In this document: one piece after another, positions 1-7,971 of the stretch
How the letters are laid out: every line of letters begins with the position of its first letter
How positions within the stretch are numbered: position 1 is the first letter of the stretch
Source: Deltaproteobacteria bacterium
GTDB lineage: Bacteria > Myxococcota > UBA727 > VGSZ01
Direction of reading: 5' to 3'
Assembly: GCA_016177705.1 (NCBI GenBank)
Contig: JACOUT010000010.1
Coordinates: 124,001-188,000, forward strand
Length of the DNA stretch: 64,000 bases
The notes under the pieces: model-generated
Seen by the model: only the letters and a program-made list of their open reading frames with translations
Databases searched by the model: none
What the model was told of the DNA's origin: nothing
Position numbers and translations under genes: made by a program

Positions 1-2
1 GC

Positions 3-131
3 GATGACGCGGGCACGGAGCCCGACGATGACGCGGGCAGCACGCCCGACGACGACGCGGGCAGCACGCCCAACGACGCCGGCAGCGGCTCGGACGACGC
101 CGGCAGCACGCCCGACGATGCAGGCCCGGGC
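3..131 (+). repeat. Asp-rich DDAGSTP coding repeat
   Basis: Imperfect in-frame repeats of a 21-24 base unit (gacgacgcgggcagcacgcc and variants) encode an acidic Gly/Ser/Thr/Pro linker upstream of the hydrolase domain. The repeat continues to the left edge of the window, so its full copy number cannot be seen. It is a protein linker and not a CRISPR: units adjoin with no spacers and keep the reading frame. Confidence 0.7.
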
Positions 132-986
132 GATCCCTTCGGTCGCTACGATCGCGCCGGCCCCGCCACGGTGACGCTGGTGGCAGGTGCCGTCGATCTC
201 GGCGGCTTTTCGCCGGTCGACCTCGACGTCTACCTGCCGAGCACGCCGGGCCCGCGCCCGGTGGTAAGCCTGTCGCCAGGACTCTTACAGCCGCGCGAGG
301 CCTATCGCCCCTACGGTGAGCGCCTGGCGAGCCACGGCGTCATCGTGGTCGTGCGCGATGACCCGGGCGTGCTCACCGACACGCAAACCGTGGCCGACGG
401 CATCGTCACCATCGCGACCACCTGGCTCGACGCCGAGAACGCCGACAGCGCGAGCCCGCTTTTTGGCCGCGTCGACCAAAGCCGGCTCGGGCTGGCGGGG
501 CACTCGCGCGGCGGCAAGGCGTCCTTGGTAGCGGCGGAGCAGAGGCTGCACGACGTCGCGAGCGCGTGGTTCGGCCTCGATCCGGTGGACGCGTCCGAAT
601 TCGCGGGCGGCGCCATGGCGCGCGACGCGCTGCCCGACCTCGGCATGGCGACCGGCTTCTTCGGCGCCGAGGTGACGTCGTCCTGCTCGCCGGCCGACGA
701 CAACTACCACGTGCTGTTCCTGCTGGCGCCGACGCCGTCGGTGGAGCTGGTCGGGCTCGGCGCCGGTCACACGCAGTTGCAGGACGAGGACCATTGCGTC
801 GGCTGCGCCGCCTGCTCGCCGCAAGGCAGCGCGGACGGCGACGTGGTGCTCGGTCTGGCCGTGCGCTACCTGACGGCGTTCTTCGCGCGCGAGCTGCTGG
901 ACGACGCCACGGTGGGCGCGGGGCTCGACGGCGCCGGCGCCGCGCTCGACGTCGCCGAGGGTCGCATCACGCGCGCGACGCGCTGA
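3..986 (+). CDS. Secreted alpha/beta hydrolase, chlorophyllase/dienelactone-hydrolase-like (5' partial)
   Basis: The reading frame is open from the first bases of the window, so the true start lies upstream; a GTG at 171 is only internal. The first ~43 visible residues are a low-complexity Asp/Ala/Gly/Ser/Thr/Pro linker built on repeats of DDAGSTP, typical of exported myxobacterial proteins where it spaces a lipid anchor or signal peptide from the enzyme. The remainder is an alpha/beta-hydrolase fold: an oxyanion-strand region, the nucleophile elbow GHSRGG (Ser codon 504-506) and a late GAGHTQ His motif (about 763-780). Four Cys near the C-terminus (SSCS, CVGCAAC) suggest disulfides outside the cytoplasm. 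It is probably an esterase or lipase-like enzyme; the substrate is unknown. Its last 20 bases overlap the convergent gene that ends at 967. Confidence 0.75.
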   Translation, partial: DDAGTEPDDDAGSTPDDDAGSTPNDAGSGSDDAGSTPDDAGPGDPFGRYDRAGPATVTLVAGAVDLGGFSPVDLDVYLPSTPGPRPVVSLSPGLLQPREAYRPYGERLASHGVIVVVRDDPGVLTDTQTVADGIVTIATTWLDAENADSASPLFGRVDQSRLGLAGHSRGGKASLVAAEQRLHDVASAWFGLDPVDASEFAGGAMARDALPDLGMATGFFGAEVTSSCSPADDNYHVLFLLAPTPSVELVGLGAGHTQLQDEDHCVGCAACSPQGSADGDVVLGLAVRYLTAFFARELLDDATVGAGLDGAGAALDVAEGRITRATR

Positions 987-2385
987 CCTGCGATGCGGAC
1001 AAGTGCTCGCGCGCGCGCTCGACGTCGGCTGCCGGTACCAGCACGTCGAGCGACAGGTGCGGACCGAAGAAGTGCCAGAGCGCGCGGTGGTGCGCTGCGC
1101 GCACGTGCACGCCGATGCCGGCGGCCGACAGTCGCACCTGCGCCGCGTGAGCGGCCGCCAAGGACGGCATCGTGCCCGCGACGCCGAGGGCGCCAAGCAT
1201 GCGCCGGGCCGTCAGCTCGCCCGCCAGGTCGCGCCCGACGCACACCAGCACCACTACGCCGGTGGCGTCGATCACGACGCTGCGCCAGCCGGCGAAGGCC
1301 CATAGCGCCACCAGCGCGAGCACGAAGGCGAGCGAGCGCGGCACGGCGCCGCCGAACGTCGAGGCGCGCAGGTGCAGCACGCGCCCCACGCCGACGGTGA
1401 GCACGCCGGCGCAGGCGGCGAGCACCACCTGGTGCAGCTCCCAGGACAGCGGCATGACGTTGAACAGCGGCAGCGCCGTTTCGGCGGCCTGCAGCGCAGC
1501 GGCGCTCCACAGCAGCGGCAGCAGACCCGCGACCGGCTGCGCGGGGCGATCGTCGTCGGGGAAGGGCCGCACCAGCAGGGTGACGGCGACGGCGCCCCCG
1601 ATGACCAGCCACCAGGACATCAGGTCGCCGGGCGAGCGCGCCTCGCTGCGCAGCGCTTGCGCGAGCGAGATCAGCGTGCGCAGCAGGCCGACGGCGAGCG
1701 GCATCCCCACCAACAGCGTCATGCCGCCGCCGACGCCGCGCGCGTCGATCAGGTGCGCGCCCAGGCGCACGAGCAGCGCGCCGCAGACGATGCTCGCGAC
1801 CACGGCACCGCGTGCGCCCAGGCTGCCGTCGTCGAGGACGGGGCTGCCGTACGCGTCAATGCTCTCGATCCAGCGCAGCAGCAGCAGCGCCTGCGCCAGC
1901 GCCACCACCACGCCGAGGCGGTTGGTGGCGGCGGCCAGTCGGTGTCGACCGGCGGGCTCACGCAGCACGCGCCAGCGCGGCACCAGAGCGGCGGCGATCT
2001 CGACCAAGAGCGCCGCGGTGATCCAAGGCGCGATGCCGAGCGCGGCCAACGACACCGGCTGCATCGCGTCCACGCGGTCGCCGCCACCGCTCGCAAGCCA
2101 CGAGCGCAGCAGCTCGACGTCGAGGAAGGGCAGCGGCACCAGCCCAAGCACGAAGCTGCCGATGAGCACCAGCGCGGTGACGACGAGCGGCGTCGAGGAG
2201 GCGCGCGCGCCTGCGGCGGGCGCACTTGCGCCGGGCACGGCGGCGGTGGTGGCGCCGCCGCCGTCGCCGCGCTCGACCAAGGCGGCGCCGCAGTCCGAGC
2301 ACGTCATGGTGCCGGCGCGGTAGCTCGGCGAGAAGCCGTGCTTGCGCAGGAAGGCACAGTCCGGGTTTGGGCAGCTCAACGCCAT
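967..2385 (-). CDS. Degenerate SecY-like membrane protein with N-terminal zinc ribbon and C-terminal DUF2007-like domain
   Basis: About 472 residues. The N-terminus has a four-Cys zinc ribbon (C5, C10, C29, C32) and an Ala/Gly linker. Several hydrophobic segments then follow SecY order: a TM1-like segment ending VPLPFLD; LAALGIAPWITAALLVE, matching SecY's 'ALGIMPYISASI' region; a following polar loop; and ARGVGGGMTLLVG, matching 'ERGIGNGISLI'. The last ~55 residues (AGIGVHVR... to LVPAADVERAREHL) resemble DUF2007 signal-transducing domains. The cytoplasmic loops that bind ribosome and SecA in true SecY look short or missing, so it is probably not the main translocon. ATG 2385 has GAGG seven bases upstream; a TTG lies two codons earlier. 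It is the last gene of the type II secretion block, 21 bases after the lipoprotein gene. The SecY relation comes from motif reading only. Confidence 0.6.
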   Translation of the reverse strand: MALSCPNPDCAFLRKHGFSPSYRAGTMTCSDCGAALVERGDGGGATTAAVPGASAPAAGARASSTPLVVTALVLIGSFVLGLVPLPFLDVELLRSWLASGGGDRVDAMQPVSLAALGIAPWITAALLVEIAAALVPRWRVLREPAGRHRLAAATNRLGVVVALAQALLLLRWIESIDAYGSPVLDDGSLGARGAVVASIVCGALLVRLGAHLIDARGVGGGMTLLVGMPLAVGLLRTLISLAQALRSEARSPGDLMSWWLVIGGAVAVTLLVRPFPDDDRPAQPVAGLLPLLWSAAALQAAETALPLFNVMPLSWELHQVVLAACAGVLTVGVGRVLHLRASTFGGAVPRSLAFVLALVALWAFAGWRSVVIDATGVVVLVCVGRDLAGELTARRMLGALGVAGTMPSLAAAHAAQVRLSAAGIGVHVRAAHHRALWHFFGPHLSLDVLVPAADVERAREHLSASQVSASRA

Positions 2386-2406
2386 TTGCAAACCTCGCGG
2401 GTGCGA

Positions 2407-3483
2407 TCAGGGCGGACCGAGGGTGTAGACCGCGACCCAGGCGAACGCCATGTCGAGCCGCACGTCGCCCAGGCCGATGTAGCGGCCGCTGTAGGCCGCG
2501 CTCGCGTCGTAGCCGTCCACCTGGCCACGCACGTCGCAGCCGACGCGGTCGGCGCCGCGCGTGCCGTCGTAGGCCGCGGCGACGGCGATGCGAAAGGGCG
2601 TGCCGATCGGCTGGGTGGTCTCGATGGTGATGGGCGAGTCGGGGTCGAAGTTGGCGCTGCCGCCGATGAACTCGATCGCCTGCACGCGCTCGTAGTCGGT
2701 CTCGCGCGAGGAGCAGGAGACGGCCTGCAACGGCGCCGTACCGTCGGCATGCGCGTGCACCATCGCGACGCGCGAGCTTGGCGCGCCGGTCTGCCCGTTC
2801 ACCAGCACCGAGGTCGCCACCGCGACGTCGCCAACCGGGCCCTGCGCCACGATCTCGATGCGGCCCGCGGGGTAGGCCTCGGGTAGCAGCGATGCGCCGT
2901 CGATGGTCCAGCCGCCGTTCAACGGCAGCCAATGGGTGCCGAGGCGCGTCGGATCGGTGAAGGGTTCGAACGCGTAGAGCGCGTCGCCGGCCTGCGCGGG
3001 GCGCGGGTCGCAGGCATCGCCGACGCCGTCGGCCGCGCCGCCGACCAGCAGCTCACCGTCATCCTCTTGCAGCGGGTTCCAATCACCGGGGCAGTTGTCG
3101 CCGCAGTCATCGTAGCCGTCGCCGTCCTCGTCGTGGCCAACGACGCAGGTCCAGTCGACCTCGACTTCACCTTCGCCCTCGCCCTCACCTTCACCTTCAC
3201 CCTCTCCCTCTCCTTCACCTTCACCCTCTCCCTCTCCCTCTCCTTCACCTTCTCCTTCGCCTTCACCCTCGCCCTCTCCTTCTCCTTCGCCCTCGCCTTC
3301 ACCTTCGCCTTCACCTTCACCTTCGCCCTCCGCGCCGACGACCGCGCAGCGACCGTCGGTACAGACCTGCTGCCAGGGGCAATGCATATCGTCGTCGCAC
3401 GGCAGGCCGGCGCCGAGCAGCCGGCAGCTGCCGGCGAGCACGAGCAGCAGCGGCAGCAGCAGCTGGAGGGGCGCGCGGCTCAT
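2407..3483 (-). CDS. Lipoprotein with Gly-Glu repeat linker and calcium-type Asp repeats
   Basis: About 358 residues. A short positive N-terminus, a Leu-rich hydrophobic segment and LAGSC form a plausible, slightly non-canonical lipobox. A small Cys cluster (C-D-D-D-MHC-PW...C...C) follows, then a long alternating Gly-Glu tract, then a thrombospondin-3-like motif (DEDGDGYDDCGDNCPGD) that probably binds calcium. The C-terminal ~200 residues have a predicted beta-sandwich character, resembling the concanavalin-like domains often attached to such lipoproteins. The ATG at 3483 overlaps the stop of the acetyltransferase gene (ATGA), so translation is coupled. It is likely displayed on the outer membrane; no enzymatic motif was seen. 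Confidence 0.72.
   Translation of the reverse strand: MSRAPLQLLLPLLLVLAGSCRLLGAGLPCDDDMHCPWQQVCTDGRCAVVGAEGEGEGEGEGEGEGEGEGEGEGEGEGEGEGEGEGEGEGEGEGEGEGEGEGEGEGEVEVDWTCVVGHDEDGDGYDDCGDNCPGDWNPLQEDDGELLVGGAADGVGDACDPRPAQAGDALYAFEPFTDPTRLGTHWLPLNGGWTIDGASLLPEAYPAGRIEIVAQGPVGDVAVATSVLVNGQTGAPSSRVAMVHAHADGTAPLQAVSCSSRETDYERVQAIEFIGGSANFDPDSPITIETTQPIGTPFRIAVAAAYDGTRGADRVGCDVRGQVDGYDASAAYSGRYIGLGDVRLDMAFAWVAVYTLGPP
3163..3330 (-). repeat. Hexanucleotide (Gly-Glu) coding repeat
   Basis: About 27 copies of a degenerate six-base unit (plus strand: ccttcr, ccctcr, ccctct variants) encode alternating Gly and Glu in the lipoprotein. Synonymous variation is confined to third positions, which means selection for the dipeptide. 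Such tracts are slippage-prone in whole multiples of six and never shift frame. A second tract of the same type lies at 62331-62424 in an unrelated gene. Confidence 0.85.
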
Positions 3484-3980
3484 CGCCCCGCGACGTCGAG
3501 CTCGAGCACCAAGCGCTTGCCCGGGACGAAACCGCAGCGATCGAGGAAGCCGAGCAGCCCGAGGTCGTTCCACGCGACCTCGGTGCGCACCTGTTCGGCG
3601 CCGAGCGCCCGCACGTTGGCGACGAACTGCCGCATCAGCGCGCGGCCGACGCCGCGCTTGGCGTAGTCGGGGTGGACGCCGACGGAGTCGATGATCACCG
3701 ACGGCTCGGCGCGGCCGAACTCGCCGTAGTGCAGGTCGCCCATCAGGAAGCCGACCACCATGCCGTCCAGCTCCGCGACCAACGAGACGTGGATGCGCGA
3801 GTCGCGCAGCGCGGCGGCGACCTTGTCCTTGTAGTACTCGACTCGTCGCCGGCCCATCGCCTTGGCGTCGATGCGCACGACGGCCTCGAGATCGGTCTCA
3901 CTCAGGTTGCGCACGGGCACGGCGTCGCTCTCGAGCGAGCGCTCGGGCTTGTCGGTGGTTGGTTGCACGCGTGGGGCCAT
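3480..3980 (-). CDS. GNAT-family N-acetyltransferase
   Basis: A 166-residue single-domain GNAT protein. The acetyl-CoA pyrophosphate-binding motif A is YAKRGVGRALM at about residues 106-116, preceded by the strand VIIDSVGVHP. A C-terminal GFLDRCGFVPGKRLVLEL matches the end of the fold. The ATG at 3980 has GAGGA just upstream. It follows gspN by 51 bases and overlaps the downstream lipoprotein start, so it probably belongs to the secretion transcript, although no role for an acetyltransferase in secretion is implied. The substrate cannot be read from sequence. Confidence 0.85.
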   Translation of the reverse strand: MAPRVQPTTDKPERSLESDAVPVRNLSETDLEAVVRIDAKAMGRRRVEYYKDKVAAALRDSRIHVSLVAELDGMVVGFLMGDLHYGEFGRAEPSVIIDSVGVHPDYAKRGVGRALMRQFVANVRALGAEQVRTEVAWNDLGLLGFLDRCGFVPGKRLVLELDVAGR

Positions 3981-4031
3981 GGCGTCCTCCTCGTGCGGTG
4001 CATCGCACCGACGAGGCCGGGAGGGAAGCCC

Positions 4032-5264
4032 TCACCCCTCGCTCGGCGCCTCGGGCTTGTCGGCCGACCCGTCGGTCTTCTCGGGTGTCGGCTCGGGCGT
4101 CTCGGGTGGCGGCGGCGTGGGCGGCGGTGGCGGTGCCGGCGTCGGCATGGGCGGCGGCGCGTTGGTCACCGGCAACGGCCCCGCCATCGGCGAGCGTGAG
4201 GCACGATCCTTGGCTTCGGCGCGCTCCGGCACCACCGGTGTCGTCGGCGCAGCACTCGGGCCCTTCTGCGCGCGCTGCTTGGCGCGCCGCCCATTGTCCT
4301 TGGCGAGCGCCGCGTTCGGCGCCTCGACGCTGCCCTTGAGCGAGAAGTAGTAGCGACCCTCGTCGTCCTTCGCGCGCGGCAGCGACACGCCGCTCATGCC
4401 GCCCATCTTCTCGCCGAGCTCGAGCAGGCTCTGGAACTTCTTCTCGCGTTCGAGGAAGGCAGGCGTGGGCAAGAGGAAGCCGTCGATGTCGATGCGGCTC
4501 TGCTGCAGCTTGCCCTTGACGAACAGGTCGCCGAACAGCTCGAGCTGCACGTCTTTGCCGTCGAGCTTGGCGCCCGCGATGGTGCCCTTGCCTTGCTTGA
4601 CCGGGATGTCGACCTCGAGCTTGCCGAGGTCGACCACCGGAATCTCGAAGCCGCCGAGCGCGGACAGCGCCTTGATGTTGCCGGGCCCGACCGAGGCATC
4701 CTTGACGGTCAGGCGCACGCTGCCCTCGCCGTCCTTCTCGGGGCTGTCGCCGAGGTCGAGGTCGACGTCGAGCTCCACCTTGCCCGCGAGCGGGATGCCG
4801 ACGCGCTCGAGCACCAGCGGGATCTTGGCCAGATCGATGTCGTCGACCTCGATGTCGGCGTCGTGCACGGCGCCCTTGGCATCGGCGCTCACCACCGCGG
4901 ACAAGGAGCCGCCGTAGAGATCCGCGTCGACCACCACCGTCTTGGCCTCCGACAACAGCGACCAGGGCCGGACGCCGATGGCCAGCTCGTCGACGTCGAT
5001 GGTGGGGCCCGGGTCGGGGTTGCGGCTCGGTAGCTGGATGCTGACGTGCTCGGCGGCGACGCCGAAGCCCGACAGCGAGAGCCTGCCGAGCTTGACCACC
5101 GGATCGACGCCGTGCTGTCCCTGCTTGCCCTTGCCGAGCTGGGTCTCGAGCAGGCCGACGATGGCGCCCTTGGCCTCGTCGAGCGGGAAAGTCAGGTAGA
5201 CGCCGACCACGAAGGCGGCGGCGAACCACGCGACGTAGCCGGCGATGACGAGCGCGCGCTTCAT
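4032..5264 (-). CDS. gspN: Type II secretion system protein N
   Basis: About 410 residues with one N-terminal membrane segment (VIAGYVAWFAAAFVVGVYLTF) and a large periplasmic region of beta-rich repeats (VDADLYGGSLSA, VELDVDLDLG), as in GspN/AsmA-like proteins. A Pro/Thr-rich C-terminal tail (PTPAPPPPPTPPPP) is probably disordered. GspN is optional in type II systems. Its place as the last gsp gene after gspM is the usual order, and its ATG at 5264 overlaps the gspM stop (ATGA). Sequence identity in this family is low, so the call rests on architecture and position. Confidence 0.8.
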   Translation of the reverse strand: MKRALVIAGYVAWFAAAFVVGVYLTFPLDEAKGAIVGLLETQLGKGKQGQHGVDPVVKLGRLSLSGFGVAAEHVSIQLPSRNPDPGPTIDVDELAIGVRPWSLLSEAKTVVVDADLYGGSLSAVVSADAKGAVHDADIEVDDIDLAKIPLVLERVGIPLAGKVELDVDLDLGDSPEKDGEGSVRLTVKDASVGPGNIKALSALGGFEIPVVDLGKLEVDIPVKQGKGTIAGAKLDGKDVQLELFGDLFVKGKLQQSRIDIDGFLLPTPAFLEREKKFQSLLELGEKMGGMSGVSLPRAKDDEGRYYFSLKGSVEAPNAALAKDNGRRAKQRAQKGPSAAPTTPVVPERAEAKDRASRSPMAGPLPVTNAPPPMPTPAPPPPPTPPPPETPEPTPEKTDGSADKPEAPSEG

Positions 5265-5842
5265 GGCTTGGCCCCATCGCCGCCGGACGCGGAAGAGGAA
5301 CGCCACGTCGACACCGTCAGGTTGACCTCGAGCAGCTCGGGGTTGTCGAAGCGCGTCTTGACCTTGAGCTTGGTCACCTTGACGACACCGTCGCTGCGCT
5401 TGCCCTCGATCTTCTCGAGCAGCGTGGTCAGCTTGTCGACCGAGATCTCCTTCAGGTTGACGTCGACCGACACCTCCTGGATGTCGGCGGCGTCCTTGAC
5501 CGGTGTACGCCGCTCTTGCAGGTCGGGCACCGGCAGGCCGACCTCGGTGGAGGCCTTCTGCACCAGCGTGAACAGCGACTGGTTGTTGCTCTTGATCTGC
5601 GCCGCGCTCTTCTTCTCCGCCTCCTCGGCGTCGTGGTAGCGGTCGCGCAGCACGTCGAGCTGGGCGATCTCGTCCTTGCGCATGGTGACGCGCTTGGTGC
5701 GGCCGGCGATGGCAGAGTTGACGGCAGTGATGCCGATGGCGCACACGAACACCACCGCCACCACGCCGGTGACGAGCACCAGGCGCTTCTCACGTTCGCT
5801 CAAGCGCGCGAAGGCCTGCGGGATGCCGGAGAATGACGCCAT
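5261..5842 (-). CDS. gspM: Type II secretion system protein M
   Basis: About 193 residues. After a short cytoplasmic start containing LSEREKRLVLVTG, there is one membrane segment (about residues 22-42), a coiled-coil-like stretch and a periplasmic ferredoxin-like domain, the GspM/PilO pattern. GspM dimerises and binds GspL in the inner-membrane platform. The start can be ATG 5842 or GTG 5845; the gspL stop overlaps both (GTGATG), so the two genes are translationally coupled. The gene ends by overlapping gspN. Confidence 0.88.
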   Translation of the reverse strand: MASFSGIPQAFARLSEREKRLVLVTGVVAVVFVCAIGITAVNSAIAGRTKRVTMRKDEIAQLDVLRDRYHDAEEAEKKSAAQIKSNNQSLFTLVQKASTEVGLPVPDLQERRTPVKDAADIQEVSVDVNLKEISVDKLTTLLEKIEGKRSDGVVKVTKLKVKTRFDNPELLEVNLTVSTWRSSSASGGDGAKP

Positions 5843-7953
5843 CACTCCTCCTCCTTGCCTTCCTGCACCGGCACCGCGTCCCGTTTCATCGGCCGCTGCG
5901 TCGCGCCGGGCGGGCGCGGCCCCATGATCGGGGCCAGCCCCTCCGGCCCGGTGCGGGCAGCGCGCCGCGCCTCACGCTCCTCGCGCAGCTTGCGCAGGCG
6001 CTCGCGACGCTCCTCGATCTCGTCGGGCGAGAGCTTGCCGCGCGGGTTCGGCTGCGCGGCGATCTCGGTCGCGCGCGCGGCGCCGTCGGCGACCTCGTCG
6101 CTCGCGGGCGTGCCGTACTGCTGCGCCGAGCGTGAGGTATCGGTGCCCGACGACACCGGCGACACGGCGGCGCCGGTGGTCGAGGGCTTGAGCGACTCGG
6201 CCGTCGGCGCCGGTGGCGCAGCGAACTCCTTGCCGTCGCCGACCGCACCGGCGCAGTCGAGCGTGATGGTCACCTGGAAGTCGATGTCGCTGCCCTTACT
6301 CTGCGCCTTGCCCTTCTCCACCAAGGAGAAGCAGCGCCCGCCCTGCAGGCGCGCCACGATGGTGTCGATGGCGTCGTAGCTCGAGGTCAGGCCGCGCAGC
6401 TTGATGCGCTCGGCGGTGATGTCGAGCTCGGTGATCTTGCGCTTCACCTCCGCCGCGGGCGGCAGGCGGCGCGCGACCTCGAGGTAGGTGTCGGCGGCCG
6501 AACGCTCCGGCACCGCGAACGAGGCGGAGCCGCCGATCTTCTCGTCGATCATCGCCTTGCAGCGCACGAACGACTCGACCTTCTGGCCGGTGATCTCCTC
6601 GCAGATCTTCAGCTCCTTCGCGACGAGCGCGCTCTCGTTGGAGGACGCCACCACCGCCTGCGCCACGCTGCTGCCGCCGAGCAGCAGGAACAGCACCGCC
6701 GCCCAGCCGATCAGCGCGGGCGCGCGCTCGCGCAGGAAGTCGAAGTCGCCCTTCCAGGCAAACACACCGGCACGGAAGTCGACGCGCGTGCGCGTGCGCA
6801 GCGACGGCACGCCGCTCGCCGCATAGGCGAGCGCCACCGCCGCCTCGGGCGCGTCGTCGCTCGCCTCGATCGGCAGCACGCCGCGCAACGCCTGGGTGAC
6901 GGCGTCGCCGCGCACCACCTTGACGTTGAGCTCCTCGGACAGGTGCCGGTCGAGGTTGAGCACGCGGCTGCCGCCGCCGAGCACGAACACCTTGACCACG
7001 CGCACGCGCGCGTTCGACATCGAGGCCTGGAAGATCTGGCGCAGGCGCCGCACCACCGGCGCGTAGGCGCCCTTGAGCACATCGGAGATCTGCTGCTGTT
7101 CCGGGAACTGCGCCTTGGCGCCGGCCACCTCGATGAAGGCCTCCTTCTTCTTGCCGCGCTCGGCCTCGGCGAGCGGCAGTCCGATGGCGCGCGACAAGGC
7201 GCGCGTGGCGTCGGCGCCGCCGTGCAGCAGCGTGTGCGCACCGACGACGCGCGCCGGCCCGCTGCCCGACGAGGACAGCACGCACACGGAGGTGCGTCGA
7301 TCGCCGATGTCGACCACGGCGATGGCCGCGTCGGCCGCGTCCGGGCCGACCTCGATGACGGTGCCGCCCGGCGTGCGCAGCTCGGTCGGCCCTTCGGCCG
7401 TCTCGGCGCTGGCCAAAAAGGCCTCGTACAGGTCACCGAGCGCGAGCGCGTCGAACTGCACGTGGCGCGGATCGATGTCGAACACCGCGAGCAGGTCGAG
7501 CGTCTGCTGCACCGCCTCCTTCTTGGCCCACGCCACCAGCACCTCGGTCTCGTGACCGCGCTCCTTCCTGGCGCGCGCCGAGGGCCCGAGCACCACCCAG
7601 GAGAGCACGATGTCATCGAGATCCATGGGGATCTCGCTTTCGAGCGCGAACGGCAGCGCGTCGGCGATCTTCTTGGCGTCGGCGAACGGGAACTTGAGCG
7701 TGCGCACGGCGGCCGCGTCGCCCGGCAGGCCGGTGACGAACACGTCGCCGTCCAGGTGGCCGCCCGCCTTCAGCTCGGCGAGCGCCGTCGAGGTGCGCTC
7801 GACCGCGGAGCCGGCGGCGTCTTGCCCGTCGGCGGGCGGCGGCACGGCCGCCTCGTGAAAGCCGGTCACCTCGAAGCCGCCGCGCGCGCGCGTCTCGAGG
7901 CGGACCACCTTGACGGTGGAGGAGCCCAGGTCGATTCCGACGATGCGTGGCAT
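5842..7953 (-). CDS. gspL: Type II secretion system protein L (PilM-like actin fold), extended
   Basis: 703 residues, much longer than typical GspL (about 400). Residues 1-~385 form an actin-like/PilM domain beginning IVGIDLGSSTVKVV, with a second phosphate-binding region (VFVLGGGSRV). A membrane segment lies near residues 410-430 (LIGWAAVLFLLLGGSSVAQAVV). A periplasmic domain with two Cys (C-E-E-I, RCK) and PilN-like features follows, then an unusual ~130-residue tail rich in Pro, Arg and Glu (RRERLRKLREERE). The cytoplasmic half should bind GspE's N-terminal domain and the periplasmic half GspM. ATG 7953 starts 18 bases after gspK's stop. The tail is not part of the usual family. Confidence 0.88.
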   Translation of the reverse strand: MPRIVGIDLGSSTVKVVRLETRARGGFEVTGFHEAAVPPPADGQDAAGSAVERTSTALAELKAGGHLDGDVFVTGLPGDAAAVRTLKFPFADAKKIADALPFALESEIPMDLDDIVLSWVVLGPSARARKERGHETEVLVAWAKKEAVQQTLDLLAVFDIDPRHVQFDALALGDLYEAFLASAETAEGPTELRTPGGTVIEVGPDAADAAIAVVDIGDRRTSVCVLSSSGSGPARVVGAHTLLHGGADATRALSRAIGLPLAEAERGKKKEAFIEVAGAKAQFPEQQQISDVLKGAYAPVVRRLRQIFQASMSNARVRVVKVFVLGGGSRVLNLDRHLSEELNVKVVRGDAVTQALRGVLPIEASDDAPEAAVALAYAASGVPSLRTRTRVDFRAGVFAWKGDFDFLRERAPALIGWAAVLFLLLGGSSVAQAVVASSNESALVAKELKICEEITGQKVESFVRCKAMIDEKIGGSASFAVPERSAADTYLEVARRLPPAAEVKRKITELDITAERIKLRGLTSSYDAIDTIVARLQGGRCFSLVEKGKAQSKGSDIDFQVTITLDCAGAVGDGKEFAAPPAPTAESLKPSTTGAAVSPVSSGTDTSRSAQQYGTPASDEVADGAARATEIAAQPNPRGKLSPDEIEERRERLRKLREEREARRAARTGPEGLAPIMGPRPPGATQRPMKRDAVPVQEGKEEE

Positions 7954-7971
7954 GGGGGACCTCTCGAGGCG

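Noticed and set aside
3163..3330. Regular short repeats that could suggest a CRISPR or satellite
   Set aside because: Units are six bases, adjacent and in frame with a lipoprotein, with no spacers; it is a protein linker.
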